Assembly (NCBI GenBank): GCA_004292515.1
Contig: RDXB01000034.1
Location: 62,001-126,000 of the forward strand
Reading direction: 5' to 3'
Length of the DNA stretch: 64,000 bases
Source: Oscillatoriales cyanobacterium
Lineage (GTDB): Bacteria > Cyanobacteriota > Cyanobacteriia > CACIAM-69d
In this document: piece after piece, positions 17,803-29,300 of the stretch
Numbering within the stretch: position 1 is the stretch's first letter
Layout of the letters: every line of letters begins with the position of its first letter
The notes under the pieces: model-generated
Database searches by the model: none
The model's input: the letters and a program-made list of their open reading frames with translations, nothing else
Told to the model about the DNA's origin: nothing
Translations under genes and position numbers: made by a program

Positions 17803-17925
17803 CTAAAAGTTGCGCTTGACCTTATCGTTCTGGCTGACGAACAGCAGGCCCGCCACGATCGGCAGCACCACGATAACGGTTCCCCAGAGCAGGCTCCACA
17901 GGAAGTTCGACAAAGAAGCAGTCAT
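17803..17925 (-). CDS. psbX: Photosystem II protein PsbX (40 aa)
   Basis: The gene is too short for the ORF track. The product reads [20 protein letters not shown], then [20 protein letters not shown], with one transmembrane helix. This matches PsbX, a low-molecular-mass photosystem II subunit near the QB side. A good Shine-Dalgarno (GAGGAT) lies just upstream of the ATG. ycf66 is downstream, an arrangement I recall from other cyanobacteria. Confidence 0.95.
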   Translation of the reverse strand: MTASLSNFLWSLLWGTVIVVLPIVAGLLFVSQNDKVKRNF

Positions 17926-18178
17926 AGTTATCCTCGAATTGAAAACGCAAACTTCGCTCTAAAGTCGTATTCTATCGCCCGATCGCCCAACCGTCGCCCG
18001 TGATCGCCGAAGAATATGGCCCCAGAAATCGCCCAACCCGCTGACCCTGGGCGATCGCACCGCTCCCCGCAGCGCCTCAATCACCCTTGCCGATCTACAC
18101 TCAAGATCAGTGCAAGCCGCCTCGCGATCGCAGAGGGTAACCGCACCTGAATCTTTCACCCTTGATGAAGCAATTGGC

Positions 18179-18466
18179 ATGAGTACCGCTGTCGTGAGCG
18201 CCTGGGCCCTGAGCCTGCTGTTGGGTTTGTTCATCCTGCTCTTTATCGTGCGGATTGTTTTGACTTGGTATCCCCAAGTAGATGCCCAAAAACTGCCGTT
18301 TAAGCTAGCGGTGCTGCCTACAGAACCGTTGCTGAAGATAACGAGGGCGATCGTCCCTCCGATTGGGGGCGTAGACATCAGCCCGATCGTCTGGGTGGGT
18401 TTAATTAGTCTGCTGCGGGAAGTGTTGTTGGGTCAGCAAGGGCTGATCACCATGAGCTTGTACTAG
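18179..18466 (+). CDS. YggT/Ycf19-family membrane protein
   Basis: From ATG 18179 the protein is 95 residues: MSTAVVSAWALSLLLGLFIL, then LLFIVRIVLTWYPQVDAQ, ending in a second hydrophobic segment with LTEPLLKITRAIVPPIGGVD-like sequence (PTEPLLKITRAIVPPIGG). This is the YggT/Ycf19 signature. The track's 23-residue extension from 18110 is polar and not family-like. Homologues have been linked to thylakoid or nucleoid organisation and to membrane assembly. A long hairpin repeat separates it from dnaE. Confidence 0.9.
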   Translation: MSTAVVSAWALSLLLGLFILLFIVRIVLTWYPQVDAQKLPFKLAVLPTEPLLKITRAIVPPIGGVDISPIVWVGLISLLREVLLGQQGLITMSLY

Positions 18467-18516
18467 TTAATTGCAGACCCCAACGGTTGAATTGCTCTGT
18501 CCCAATCGTCGTAGCT

Positions 18517-18601
18517 AGTAGGTTGGGTAGAGCTTGCGAAACCCAACTCGATCAATGACAACGTTGCTGGTGTTGGGTTTCGTTCCTCAACCCAACCTAC
18601 T
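18517..18601. repeat. Long hairpin repeat (about 85 bp) between yggT and dnaE
   Basis: AGTAGGTTGGGTAGAGCTTG + CGAAACCCAAC is mirrored by GTTGGGTTTCGTTCCTCAAC + CCAACCTACT. This gives a stem of about 30 bp with few mismatches around a 24-nt loop. The GTAGGTTGGGTT...CGAAACCCAAC pattern is a common cyanobacterial small repeat. It could end the yggT transcript. Confidence 0.85.
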
Positions 18602-18649
18602 GATATAACTGCCGAATTTTGTTCACATTTCCTCGATCCCCGGTCTGCT

Positions 18650-21600
18650 ATGTCCTTCGTTGGTCTGCACATCCACAGCGATTACAGCCTGCTTGATGGA
18701 GCCAGTCAGCTCCCCGACTTGATTAATCGAGCAGTGGACTTAGGAATGCCCGCGATCGCCTTGACCGATCACGGGGTAATGTATGGGGCGATCGAACTGC
18801 TGAAAGTCTGTCGGGGCAAACCCATCCGGCCGATTATTGGCAACGAAATGTATGTGATTAACGGCGCGTTAGATGATCAGCGCAAATTGCCGAAATATCA
18901 CCAAGTCGTGCTGGCCAAAAATAAGCAAGGCTATAAAAATCTTGTTAAATTAACCACCGTTTCCAACCTGGAAGGGGTGCGCGGCAAAGGGATCTTTGCT
19001 CGACCTTGTATTAACAAAGACCTGCTGCAAACCTACCGTGAAGGTTTAATCGTCACCAGTGCTTGTTTGGGAGGCGAACTGCCCCAGGCAATCATGGCCG
19101 GGCGATTGGACGTGGCCGAGCGAGTGGCCCAGTGGTACAAAGAGGTTTTTGGCGACGATTTCTATATTGAATTGCAGGATCACGGTTCCCAAGAAGACCG
19201 GGTGGTGAATGTGGCCTTGGTGCGGCTGGCGCGACAGTTTAACATTCCTTTAATTGCCACCAATGATTCGCACTTTATTTCTTGTTTTGATGTAGAAGCC
19301 CATGATGCATTGCTGTGTATTCAAACGGGCAAATTAATTACGGAAGATAAGCGTCTTCGCTACAGTGGCACAGAATATTTGAAGTCCGCTGAAGAGATGG
19401 CCCAACTGTTTCGAGATCACCTCACCGATGATGTGATTTCGGAGGCGATCGCCACCACCCTATCGGTTGCCGAAAAAATCGAAGACTACGACATTTTGGG
19501 TCAACCGCGAATCCCTGAATTCCCGGTTCCCCAAGGTCACACCGCCGATACCTACGTCGAAGAAGTGGCCTGGCAAGGGCTTTGTCAGCGAGTGGGTTGT
19601 GGATCGCGCCAAGAGCTGATCGATCGCCATCCTGAATATGTAGAACGCCAAACCTACGAGCTACAAATGCTCCAACGGATGGGATTTTCGGCCTATTTCT
19701 TAGTGGTGTGGGACTACATCAAATTTGCCCGCGACAACAATATCCCTGTGGGGCCGGGGCGGGGCAGTGCTGCCGGTTCTTTAGTCGCCTATAGCCTAGG
19801 TATTACGAACATTGACCCGGTGCATCATGGCTTGCTGTTCGAGCGGTTTTTGAACCCCGAACGGAAGTCAATGCCGGACGTGGATACGGATTTTTGCATT
19901 GAAAAACGGGATCAGGTGATCGATTACGTCACCCAAAAGTACGGCACCGATCGCGTGGCCCAGATCATTACTTTTAACCGCATGACTTCCAAAGCGGTGC
20001 TGAAGGACGTGGCGCGGGTGCTGGATATTCCCTATGGGGAAGCCGATCGCATGGCGAAATTAATCCCTGTGTCCCGTGGCAAGCCTGCCAAGCTAAAAGT
20101 GATGGTGTCTGACCAAACTCCAGCGCCCGAATTTAAAGAAAAATACGATAAAGATGAATCAATTCCTGGTGCTCTGCCAGGAATTACCTACCGCCGTTGG
20201 TTGGATATGGCGATGCGGATTGAAGGGACTAACAAAACCTTTGGAGTCCATGCGGCGGGAGTCGTGATTTCTTCTGATCCGCTCGATGAAATTGTGCCAC
20301 TCCAGCGCAACAATGACGGCTCTGTGATCACCCAATATTACATGGAGGATATTGAAGCTGTTGGATTGCTGAAGATGGACTTTTTGGGTCTGAAAAACCT
20401 AACGATGATCCAAAAAACGATCGATCTGATCCAAGAAACCCATGGGGTAACAATCGACATCGATCAGGTCTCAGAAGAAGATCCAGGGGCTTATCGATTG
20501 TTAGCTAGCGGTGATTTAGAGGGGATCTTCCAGTTGGAATCTTCGGGGATGCGACAGGTGGTGCGCGACCTCAAGCCGTCAAACTTGGCGGATATTTCTT
20601 CGATTTTGGCCCTCTACCGTCCTGGCCCGCTGGATGCGGGGCTAATTCCCCAGTTTATTAACCGCAAACATGGGCGCGAGGCGATCGCCTACGATCACGA
20701 ATTATTGGAACCAATCCTGAATGAAACCTACGGGGTTTTGGTGTTCCAAGAGCAGATCATGAAAGTGGCTCAGGAAATGGGCGGCTACACCCTGGGTGAG
20801 GCAGATTTGCTGCGCCGGGCGATGGGGAAAAAAAAGAAGGAGGAAATGGAAAAGCACCAAAGTATTTTTGTGGATGGGGCTGCGCGAAATGGGGTGAAAA
20901 GCAAAGTGGCTGAGGCTTTGTTTGAGCAAATGGTGAAGTTTGCTGAATATTGCTTCAACAAATCCCACTCGGCAGCTTATGGCTATGTCACCTACCAAAC
21001 GGCCTATTTAAAAGCGAATTATCCAGTTGAATATATGGCGGCGTTGCTGACAGCCAACAGCGACGATCGCGACAAAGTGCAGATGTATATTGCCGGCTGC
21101 TTGCGGATGGGAATTGATGTGGAGCCGCCGGATATTAATCGATCGGGTGTGGACTTTACTCCCCTCAAGGGTCAGGGCGGTAAAGGCGGCACGATTTTGT
21201 TTGGATTGGGGGCGATTCGTAATTTGGGTTTGGGGGCGATCGATTGTATTTTGAATGCTCGCAATCAGGATGGCCCCTTTAAATCCTTGGCGGATTTTTG
21301 CGATCGCCTTGACTTGCGATCAGTTAACCGGCGGGCGATCGAAGCTTTGGTGCAGTGCGGGGCGCTGGATCAGCTAGAACCCAACCGCCGCCAAGCCGCT
21401 GAGGATTTGGCTCTGATTGTGGATTGGGCCAACAGTCGCGCCAAGGATCGGGCCAGCGGCCAGGGGAGTTTGTTTGATGTGGGGATGGGGGCTGCGGCAG
21501 CCAGTAATACTCAAAGCGCGCTGGATCTGGCTCCTAAAGCACCAGCAGTTGCAGACTATCCCAAACAAGAACGGCTAAATTTAGAGAAAGAATTGCTGGG

Positions 21601-22207
21601 ATTTTATATTTCCGATCATCCACTGAAGGATATCCAAAAGCCTTCTAAGTTGCTCGCACCGATTAATCTATCGGAACTGGGCGATCGGGTGGATGACAAA
21701 GCCATGATCAGTGCGATTGTGATGCTGAACTCGGTGAAACCCGTGGTGACAAAAAAGGGCGATCGAATGGCGATCGTCCAAATTGAAGACCTGACAGCCC
21801 AGGCAGAGGCGATCGTCTTTCCGCGCGCCTACGAACGGATTCACGAACACATTCAACCCGATCGCCAATTAATGATTTGGGGCAAGGTTGATCGGCGGGA
21901 TGATTCGCCCCAATTCATCATTGAGGATGCAGAACCGATCGAGCGGATTCAACTCTTGACGATCGAGATTTCGGCAGAGCTGGCCGGCAGCATTGAGCAG
22001 CAGCACCAATTGCGAAACCTGCTGCTGGATTGGGCAGGCGAGGAAGCCAAAACGCCCGTGGTGGCGATCGTCACAGGGGAGGATGGTCGTCGAGAGTTAG
22101 TGCGGTTTGGGCCGCAATTTCGGGTACGCGATGCCTATGCCGCCACTCGTGCCCTATCCGGTGCGGGTTTCACAGCTCGGGCTACACCCTTGGTTGCTTC
22201 TCGCTGA
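18650..22207 (+). CDS. dnaE: DNA polymerase III alpha subunit, uninterrupted
   Basis: This replicative polymerase of 1185 residues has all domains in order: an N-terminal PHP domain ([14 protein letters not shown]), a palm with [16 protein letters not shown] and the catalytic Asp motif PDVDTDF, then MDFLGLKNL, fingers with [12 protein letters not shown], a helix-hairpin-helix ([13 protein letters not shown]) and a C-terminal OB fold ([17 protein letters not shown]). In many cyanobacteria dnaE is split by a trans-splicing intein between KFAEY and [10 protein letters not shown]. Here both halves are joined as [17 protein letters not shown] (junction at nt 20950/20951). It has its own ATG after a repeat hairpin and appears monocistronic. 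Confidence 0.97.
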   Translation: MSFVGLHIHSDYSLLDGASQLPDLINRAVDLGMPAIALTDHGVMYGAIELLKVCRGKPIRPIIGNEMYVINGALDDQRKLPKYHQVVLAKNKQGYKNLVKLTTVSNLEGVRGKGIFARPCINKDLLQTYREGLIVTSACLGGELPQAIMAGRLDVAERVAQWYKEVFGDDFYIELQDHGSQEDRVVNVALVRLARQFNIPLIATNDSHFISCFDVEAHDALLCIQTGKLITEDKRLRYSGTEYLKSAEEMAQLFRDHLTDDVISEAIATTLSVAEKIEDYDILGQPRIPEFPVPQGHTADTYVEEVAWQGLCQRVGCGSRQELIDRHPEYVERQTYELQMLQRMGFSAYFLVVWDYIKFARDNNIPVGPGRGSAAGSLVAYSLGITNIDPVHHGLLFERFLNPERKSMPDVDTDFCIEKRDQVIDYVTQKYGTDRVAQIITFNRMTSKAVLKDVARVLDIPYGEADRMAKLIPVSRGKPAKLKVMVSDQTPAPEFKEKYDKDESIPGALPGITYRRWLDMAMRIEGTNKTFGVHAAGVVISSDPLDEIVPLQRNNDGSVITQYYMEDIEAVGLLKMDFLGLKNLTMIQKTIDLIQETHGVTIDIDQVSEEDPGAYRLLASGDLEGIFQLESSGMRQVVRDLKPSNLADISSILALYRPGPLDAGLIPQFINRKHGREAIAYDHELLEPILNETYGVLVFQEQIMKVAQEMGGYTLGEADLLRRAMGKKKKEEMEKHQSIFVDGAARNGVKSKVAEALFEQMVKFAEYCFNKSHSAAYGYVTYQTAYLKANYPVEYMAALLTANSDDRDKVQMYIAGCLRMGIDVEPPDINRSGVDFTPLKGQGGKGGTILFGLGAIRNLGLGAIDCILNARNQDGPFKSLADFCDRLDLRSVNRRAIEALVQCGALDQLEPNRRQAAEDLALIVDWANSRAKDRASGQGSLFDVGMGAAAASNTQSALDLAPKAPAVADYPKQERLNLEKELLGFYISDHPLKDIQKPSKLLAPINLSELGDRVDDKAMISAIVMLNSVKPVVTKKGDRMAIVQIEDLTAQAEAIVFPRAYERIHEHIQPDRQLMIWGKVDRRDDSPQFIIEDAEPIERIQLLTIEISAELAGSIEQQHQLRNLLLDWAGEEAKTPVVAIVTGEDGRRELVRFGPQFRVRDAYAATRALSGAGFTARATPLVASR

Positions 22208-22285
22208 TGTTAATAAATTGCCAGAATTGCCAGAATTGCCAGCGTCACTGGATTTGCCATTTCGTTCGATCGGTTTTTTGACACC

Positions 22286-23206
22286 ATGCGCGCCCTCTTT
22301 GTGATTCCCCACTTTTTCCGACCCGATGGCCGAGGGCGCTATGGCTCCGTGCGCTCTGATCCTCAACCTCGGATTGACGCTTTAAATCACAGTTTGCGAT
22401 CGCTCTATGGTCTGCTCGGTCGCCAACAAATTGCTTTTCAAGATTGTGATGGCTTAGGCATTCAACCGACCAATCAATGGACGGCGATCGACTTAGATAT
22501 CATCCTTTGTACCACTGATGGTGCGCACCTAATTGATGCGTTGCCGATTCCCCAACACTATTTTCAGCATCGTCCCCTCGGTTGCCATGCCAAGGAATTA
22601 GGCTTCTATTGTCAACGAGTTTTAGCAGAAAATTTAACCGAAACCTACGATTATTATTGCTATTTAGAAGATGATTTGGTCTTGCGCGATCCACTGTTTT
22701 TTATGAAACAGGCTTGGTTTAATCAAGCTGTAGGCGATCGCTCAATCTTGCAGCCCAACCGATTTGAAATTGCTCAGGGAGATAACCTACAGAAGGTCTA
22801 TGTTGATCTGGAGTTTGAGAGCCGCACAGGTCGCAATATTGGTTATGCCCATAATTTTGACGATCGCACAGTTCTAAATGCCAGCTTCCTCGGACAATCC
22901 TTGCAGTTTCAGCGCGCTGGCAATCCCCATGCGGGTTGCTTTTTTTTGACGCGATCGCAGATGGAATATTGGGCAGCACAACCGGAATTTGCAATCCCGG
23001 AAGGGCGCTTTATTGGACTCCTAGAAAGTGCCGCATCGCTGCACCTGATGAAGCATTTTCGGGTCTATAAACCCGCCCTCGACTGCGCCAATTTTTTGGA
23101 AATCGAGCATTGGGGCGATCGCAACAGCCAAGACCTGCTGGCCAACTATCAAATGGTTCGTTTTCAGGGCAAATCCACAGAAAGTCATTCGCCGTCGCTG
23201 GCATAA
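22286..23206 (+). CDS. Putative GT-A-type glycosyltransferase
   Basis: This 306-residue soluble protein opens with a strand (MRALFVIPHFF). An acidic EDDLVLRDPLFF motif at about residue 135, after YDYYCYLEDD, resembles the metal-binding DxD of GT-A glycosyltransferases. Later motifs (NPHAGCFFLTRSQMEYWA, GRFIGLLESAASLHLMKHFR) suggest an acceptor-binding half. I do not recognise a named family. Codon use resembles that of dnaE. A 9-bp CCAGAATTG triplet repeat lies in the 78-bp gap after dnaE. It is followed by minC with no clear operon signal. Confidence 0.65.
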   Translation: MRALFVIPHFFRPDGRGRYGSVRSDPQPRIDALNHSLRSLYGLLGRQQIAFQDCDGLGIQPTNQWTAIDLDIILCTTDGAHLIDALPIPQHYFQHRPLGCHAKELGFYCQRVLAENLTETYDYYCYLEDDLVLRDPLFFMKQAWFNQAVGDRSILQPNRFEIAQGDNLQKVYVDLEFESRTGRNIGYAHNFDDRTVLNASFLGQSLQFQRAGNPHAGCFFLTRSQMEYWAAQPEFAIPEGRFIGLLESAASLHLMKHFRVYKPALDCANFLEIEHWGDRNSQDLLANYQMVRFQGKSTESHSPSLA

Positions 23207-23305
23207 CCGCCACCAACCCAACACCTTGGCAGGATTACCCGAGACTGAATCACGTCCGGTACACTGCTTAGGTTGGTTTTGGGGCGATCGCCCGGTTTGT
23301 TGGCC

Positions 23306-24466
23306 ATGTCTGAAGCTGCTGCGTTTCCCGATCCCGTTCCCTCTACGCATCCAGAGGAGCATCCAGAGGAGTATCTAGAGGCGCTAGAAGAACTCAACGA
23401 TTTGCCGGAGCCAGCCGAGCTGCCCGATCGCGCCGCCGATTGGTCAGCCGATCAGGATTTGGTGGCGGCCCTGGCGATCGCCAACCCGACCCAGCCGCCC
23501 CACTCAGCCGCCGCCCCGACCGCACCCCCGCCGCCGCCCCGGCCGGTGTTGCCCCCCGTGCCGCCGCCCCTGTCCCCGGAAGCGGCCAAGCTGGCGATCG
23601 AACTCCTAGTCCATGACGATCGGCTCGTCGATCCTGCGGTGTTGGATCGGGGCGCACAAGTCACTCTCACCCTCACGCCCTCGGCAACCACAACACCTGT
23701 GGAGGGCAGCGATTCTGGCAATAATTCAGCCGCGATCGCCCCGGCAACAGTGCTGTTGAGCCTGCCACCCGATCGGTCTCCCGATGGCGAGGCGGTGGGT
23801 CTGGCCTGGACGGACTTGTGGCAACAGCTCATGCACCGGCTCTATGGGGGCGATCGCGGTTGGCAGCCCGACGCGCCCGTGACCTTGCAGGTGTGGGGGC
23901 GATCGCTCGATGGCCGCCAACTCTCCGCCATTGCCGAAGCCTTACAGGAAGTGCAACTGCGGCTCGATCGGCTCGAAACCGACCATCCGGCCACCGCTGC
24001 GGTGGCAATTCAAGGGGGTTATGGTCTGGCCTTTGTGCCCAACCCGGAGGCCCCTGCTGAACCCAGCGAGGCCGAAGCCGCCGAACCCAGCACCGCCGAT
24101 TGCCTTTATTTGGATAAAACCCTGCGATCGGGCGCAGAGATTCGCTACCCCGGCACGGTGGTGATTCGCGGCGATGCCAACCCCGGCAGCTCGATCGTGG
24201 CTGGCGGTGACATTTTGGTGTGGGGGCGACTCTGTGGCGTGGCCCATGCGGGAGTGCCAGACAACACCAGCGCGATCGTCATGGCCCTGAACCTAGACAC
24301 CAACCAAATCCGGATCGCCAACCGCACCGCGCGCGTCCCCGCCTCCAACCTCGATAGCCCCTGCCCGGAAGTGGCCTACATTTCCGGCAAGAGCATTCGG
24401 ATTTCGCCCGCGGCCGACTTTGCCAAAAACGAATTGCGATCGCGCCTAGGCGATCCCCAGCCCTAG
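23306..24466 (+). CDS. minC: Septum site-determining protein MinC
   Basis: MinC blocks FtsZ assembly away from mid-cell. The C-terminal domain is clear: YLDKTLRSGAEIRYPGTVVI, then RGDANPGSSIVAGGDILVWG, then LCGVAHAGVPDNTSAIVMAL, the beta-helix that binds MinD. The N-terminal 100 residues are acidic and include a polyproline stretch (PPPPPRPVLPPVPPPLSPE) of the kind seen in cyanobacterial MinC. I start at ATG 23306 (MSEAAAFPD); the track's upstream start adds 11 residues. minD follows 130 bp downstream. Confidence 0.95.
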   Translation: MSEAAAFPDPVPSTHPEEHPEEYLEALEELNDLPEPAELPDRAADWSADQDLVAALAIANPTQPPHSAAAPTAPPPPPRPVLPPVPPPLSPEAAKLAIELLVHDDRLVDPAVLDRGAQVTLTLTPSATTTPVEGSDSGNNSAAIAPATVLLSLPPDRSPDGEAVGLAWTDLWQQLMHRLYGGDRGWQPDAPVTLQVWGRSLDGRQLSAIAEALQEVQLRLDRLETDHPATAAVAIQGGYGLAFVPNPEAPAEPSEAEAAEPSTADCLYLDKTLRSGAEIRYPGTVVIRGDANPGSSIVAGGDILVWGRLCGVAHAGVPDNTSAIVMALNLDTNQIRIANRTARVPASNLDSPCPEVAYISGKSIRISPAADFAKNELRSRLGDPQP

Positions 24467-24596
24467 CCACCGCTGACCCGCCAACCGCCCCGCGATCGCC
24501 ATGCTAAATTGAATTGTCCAAACGGGTTGAGCACTGCCGCCTCCTCTGGATCATTCCTCCAGACCTCTCGATCGTCGTGAATTATCAGGCACTCGC

Positions 24597-25406
24597 ATGA
24601 GCCGCATTATCGTAATTACCTCCGGCAAAGGCGGCGTAGGCAAAACCACCTGCACCGCCAACTTGGGCATGGCCCTGGCACAACTGGGGCGAAAAGTGGC
24701 GCTAGTGGATGCCGACTTTGGCCTGCGGAACTTAGATCTGCTGCTGGGTCTCGAAAACCGCGTGGTCTACACCGCCGTGGAATACCTGGCCGGCGAGTGC
24801 CGCTTAGAGCAGGCCCTCGTCCGCGACAAGCGCCAGCCCCGGTTGGTGTTGATGCCTGCGGCCCAAAACCGCACCAAAGAATCGGTCACGCCCGACCAGA
24901 TGAAAGCCTTGGTGCTGACCCTGGCCAAGAGTTTTGACTATGTGCTGGTGGACTGCCCCGCCGGAATTGAAATGGGCTTCCGCAATGCGATCGCCGCCGC
25001 CCGCGAAGCGATTATTGTCACCACACCGGAAATTGCGGCGGTGCGCGATGCCGATCGCGTGGTGGGCCTGCTGGAAGCCGAGGGCATCAAAAACGTGCGT
25101 TTGGTGGTCAACCGCCTGCGGCCGAACATGGTGCAAGCCAACGACATGATGTCCGTGGACGATGTGCGCGAAATTTTAGCCATTCCGCTGTTGGGAATTT
25201 TGCCCGACGACGAGCGCGTGATCACCTCCACCAACCGGGGCGAGCCGCTGGTGTTGTCGGAGCAAATGTCCGTGCCCAAACTGGCCCTCAGCAACATTGC
25301 CCGCCGCTTGGAGGGGCAAACGGTGGAGTTTTTGGACTTAACTGCCAATCACGATTCTCTGCTGAAGCGCTTTAAACGCTGGCTGAAAGGCGGGTCGCGC
25401 GGTTAG
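24597..25406 (+). CDS. minD: Septum site-determining ATPase MinD
   Basis: The deviant Walker A motif is SGKGGVGKTTCTANLG, followed by LVDADFGLRNLDLLLGLENR and YVLVDCPAGIE. Together they identify MinD, the membrane ATPase that recruits MinC and is displaced by MinE. The C-terminal amphipathic targeting helix is present (LLKRFKRWLKGG). At 269 residues the length is normal. It is flanked by minC and minE on the same strand. Confidence 0.98.
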   Translation: MSRIIVITSGKGGVGKTTCTANLGMALAQLGRKVALVDADFGLRNLDLLLGLENRVVYTAVEYLAGECRLEQALVRDKRQPRLVLMPAAQNRTKESVTPDQMKALVLTLAKSFDYVLVDCPAGIEMGFRNAIAAAREAIIVTTPEIAAVRDADRVVGLLEAEGIKNVRLVVNRLRPNMVQANDMMSVDDVREILAIPLLGILPDDERVITSTNRGEPLVLSEQMSVPKLALSNIARRLEGQTVEFLDLTANHDSLLKRFKRWLKGGSRG

Positions 25407-25711
25407 CCTGAAAGGGCCTTAAGACTCCCTTAAGGCCAGTCTGGCCGATCCGGCAGTCCCCGCGCTGCGATCGCCCCTGGGGTGGGTCTATCGCTCGATT
25501 GCGAGGGTCGATCGCCCCTGCTCGAAGGGTCGCCCGTGACCACCCGATCGCTATCCGCCGCCCGACTGCCCGACTCTGTGTAATCCTTCGCCCGTTTACC
25601 CCCGCTTGATTCCCCCCGCTTGATTGCATCTGCACCGCCCGTTCCCTGACTGTCCGATCGCCCTTCGATTCCGATCGCCCTTCGATCCAGTGCGCCCCGT
25701 TAATCTGCGTC
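25407..25711. other. minD-minE spacer with perfect hairpin
   Basis: Just after minD, GGCCTTAAG (25415-25423) pairs perfectly with CTTAAGGCC (25429-25437) over a 5-nt loop. No T-run follows. The remaining 270 bp are GC-rich with many CGATCGCCC motifs and no ORF that looks real. The hairpin may reduce readthrough from minD into minE or protect the minCD message. Confidence 0.65.
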
Positions 25712-26161
25712 ATGCTAAGCGAACTTCTCGATAAATTATTTGCCCGCGATCCAGACAGCCGCAGCGTGGTGAAGCAGCGGTTGCAACTGTTGTTGGCCCA
25801 CGATCGCGCAGATCTGTCGCCCCAAGCGCTTGATCGGATGCGCCAAGAAATTCTCGATGTGATTTCCCGCTATGTGGAAATCGACAGCGAGGGGCTGCAA
25901 TTCATGCTGGAAAATGATTTGCGGACCACGGCCTTAATCGCCAATGTACCCATTCGGCGGGTCAAACCAGAATCGGACGACCCAGAATCGGACGACGATG
26001 GCGATGACGAAACCCCTAATGCTGGCGACTCGGCTAATGCTGGCGACTCGGCCGCGGGCCGCAGGGCAAGGGACGGGGCGATCGCTAACAGTACAGACGA
26101 GAGCGACGAAATCATTGACCTTGACTCATTGCCCCTTGATGGCGGGCCGACGGTCTCCTAG
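25712..26161 (+). CDS. minE: MinE with acidic repeat-containing C-terminal extension
   Basis: MinE imposes topological specificity on MinCD. Residues 1-95 are family-like: [20 protein letters not shown], then [20 protein letters not shown], then [19 protein letters not shown] and [17 protein letters not shown]. MinE normally ends near residue 95-100; this one has about 50 more residues that are strongly acidic and disordered ([44 protein letters not shown]). The extension is coded by 15-bp and 18-bp duplications. The TAG stop is followed in the same frame by an 18-bp minisatellite. Confidence 0.93.
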   Translation: MLSELLDKLFARDPDSRSVVKQRLQLLLAHDRADLSPQALDRMRQEILDVISRYVEIDSEGLQFMLENDLRTTALIANVPIRRVKPESDDPESDDDGDDETPNAGDSANAGDSAAGRRARDGAIANSTDESDEIIDLDSLPLDGGPTVS

Positions 26162-26168
26162 GGTGATG

Positions 26169-26254
26169 GTGCTTGCTTTGGAGACAGTGCTTGCTTTGGA
26201 GACGGTACTTGCTTTGGAGACGGTACTTGCTTCGGAAACGGTACTTGCTTCGGA
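26169..26254. repeat. 18-bp minisatellite directly after minE
   Basis: It contains 4.8 copies of GTACTTGCTTTGGAGACG (variants GTGCTTG..., TTCGGAAACG). Read in the minE frame past its TAG, it would encode repeating CFGDGT units up to a TGA near 26291. The opposite strand gives ASTVSK units. No start codon supports an independent gene. Confidence 0.9.
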
Positions 26255-26342
26255 TCTAACTGGTTCGGCTGGGATGCAGACCAGCGCTGATTCGAGGGCG
26301 ATCGCACGCAGCCCATCCCCCCCCCAAGCAACGCCTGCAACG

Positions 26343-29300
26343 CTACGACATGCCCAATTGGTGGCAAGGAATTTCAATCACAAATTCCGCGCCTTCGCCG
26401 GGAGTCGATCGGCAGCGCAACCGTCCGTTATGACGTTCGGTGACAATTTGATAGCTAATTGACATACCCAAACCCGTGCCCTTACCGACGGGTTTAGTGG
26501 TGAAAAAGGGATCGAAGAGCCGCTGACGGACGGCCTCGGAAAAGCCCGGGCCATTATCTTTGATGCAGACTCGAACGCGATCGCCCTCCACGGCACTCGT
26601 ACTGATGGTGATCGTACTGGGCTGCTCGTGAATCTCCTGAGCGCTGCGGGCGAGATCGCGCTCATCCATCGCATCGATCGCATTCACCAAAATATTCATA
26701 AATACCTGGTTCAGTTGCCCCGCATAGCATTCCACCCGGGGCAGTTTGCTATAGCGCTTAACCACCTGAATACCTACGTAATCTGACTTTGGCTTCAGGC
26801 GATTTTGCAAAATCAAGAGGGTACTATCAATCCCTTCATGCAGATCAACCGCCTTAAATTCTGCTTCATCCAGCCGCGAGAAATTTCGCAACGAAGTGAC
26901 AATTTCTCGAATGCGATCGGCACCCACTCGCATCGATTCCAGCAAGTTGGGAAAATCTTCAATCAAAAATTCCAGATCAATTTCTTCAATTAAAGTAGCC
27001 AACTCAGGATCAAGAGTTGGGAGCCGTTCTTGATAAGCTGCGATCGCCCGCAGCAAATGTTGGGAATATTCGCGGGCATGGCACAAATTACCAAAAATGA
27101 AATTGACCGGATTATTAATTTCATGGGCCACGCCGGCCACAAGCTGACCCAGACTCGACATTTTTTCGCTTTGGATCAGTTGATTTTGAGTGCGCTGGAG
27201 CCGATGCAGCGTGGTTTCTAAATCATGGGCTTTGCGTTCGAGGGCCTGTTCAGCTTTGCGGCGCTGGGTAATATCCACCGCAGTGCCAATAATGCGGTAG
27301 ATGTTGCCATCGGGGTCATAGAGCGGATTCAGAGTGGTGAGGGTAAAAATGACCTCGCCATGCTCAAGCTCCACCATTTGTTCACAGGAAATAATTTGCT
27401 GTAAATCTAAACAGCGTTCGTAGTTTTCTACTAAACTTGCGCCGACCTCTGGGCCAAAAACCTCGATCGGAGTGCGATTCAAGACCTGTTCAAAGCTGAT
27501 GTTGGTGAGCTGGGCACAGCGTCGGTTCCAGCCAATGTAAGTAATGCGGCGATCGGTAGCCACATTAAGCATAAAAATCGAATGCTCAACCCCATCGTAA
27601 ATACTGCGGAGGAAGGCTTCCTGCTCGGCCAGCTCGAGTTCGGCCAGTTTGCGATCGGTGATGTCCGTATGCACGCCCACCCACTCATACAGCGCGTTGG
27701 CATCATCCAAAATCGGCACGACGCGCGCGCTCATGTAGCGATATTCGCCATCCCAGCGCTGCAACCGATGCTCCAGATCAAAGGGCTGTTTGGAGGCGAT
27801 CGCCCCTAGCCAAGCCCGCTCCGTGGCCGATCGATCCTCTGGATGCACCATCCGCAACCACCCCCAACCGCGCATATCTCGGCGACTTTGGCCGGTGAAA
27901 TGCTGCCACTTGGGTTGGTCAGCAACAAACTCCCCACAGGAATCAGTGACCCACACAATTTGCGCCGTTGCTTCCACCAACGTGCGAAACCGCGTTTCGG
28001 TGCGGTGGCGGATCGCTTCAGCCTGTTTGAGGTCGCTAATATCCATCAAAATGCCATACAGGCGCACCACTCGACCCGTCGCGTTTTGCTCAGGAACGCC
28101 CTTGGTGCGAAAGTAGCGCGGCAGGCCATTGGCACAATTCAGCCCCCGCAATTCCAAATCGTAGGACTGGCCGGTGTTGATGGCGAGGTCGATCGCCCCT
28201 TGCAAACGCTGGCAGGATTCGGGGCTGTACAGGGAAAGGGCGGTATCAAGATCCGGCGCTCCCAGTTCGATCGGGCGCTCAAAAATCCGAAACAGTTCAT
28301 CAGACCATCGGATTTGACCGCTCATTAGGTCATATTCCCAAGATCCCAAGTGGGCCACGCGCTGCGCCTCTTGCAAGTTCTGCATGAGCTGCTGAAGCTG
28401 CATTTCCACTTGTCGCCGTTCTGTAATGTCGTACATCACCGATACTGCGCCGATGTGCTGCTGATGGGCATCCAGCAGGGGTTGAGCATGGGCCACCACT
28501 AAGCGCGGAGGCTGCCCATGGGCCACAATTGCCATCTCCTGATCTCGCACGCATTCCCCACCCGTTGCCCGCACGAGGGGAATGCGATCGACTGCGAGGG
28601 GCGTGGTTCCATCGGTTTCGAATAGGTTGTAGTGCTCTGACCATTGATCCACCGGGATCTCCCGGAGATCTTTGCCGTGCCATTCTCGGGCTGCACGGTT
28701 CAGGATCGTTAGCTGGCCACTGCTGTTGCAGGCCACAATCCCATCGGACACCGTTTCCAAAATCAAATGGCTAATGTTTTGTTGTTCTTGGAGGGCGGCT
28801 TCGGTGGTTTTGCGGGCCGTGACATCCAACAACAAACCATCCCAAATCGCAACGCCATCGGTGAACGATCGGGCGCGGGCCGCCGCTTGCACCCATTTCA
28901 GCTCGCCTGTAGCATTGATGATGCGGAACTCATCTTGCCAAGTGCTGATTTCGTGGTGGTAGCTGCAAGCCACCGCCTCCGTCACGGACTGCTGCACCTG
29001 GTGTAAGTCATCGGGATGGACTGATCCCCAAATCTGACCGGCATCCGCTTGGGCCGCGGCGGGCGAAATTCCAAACAAATCTTGGCAGGTGGGGCCCAAA
29101 TAGAGAAATTCACCCAGCTCGCTGTCAGGCGACGATCGATATTGATAAATCACGCCAGGAATGCTGTCAGTGAGGCGTTGGAGGCGATCGATCACTTCCT
29201 GGAGGGCCTCTGTGACCTGCTGGCGCTCCGTCACATCCAGCAAGAAGCCATCCGAGAGCAGCGTGCCACTGTCAGTAACTTCCATGTGGGACTTGCCTTG

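Noticed and set aside
26126-26377. 83-aa minus-strand ORF with ASTVSK repeats after minE
   Set aside because: Translation of the 18-bp minisatellite and overlapping the kinase end; no start signal.
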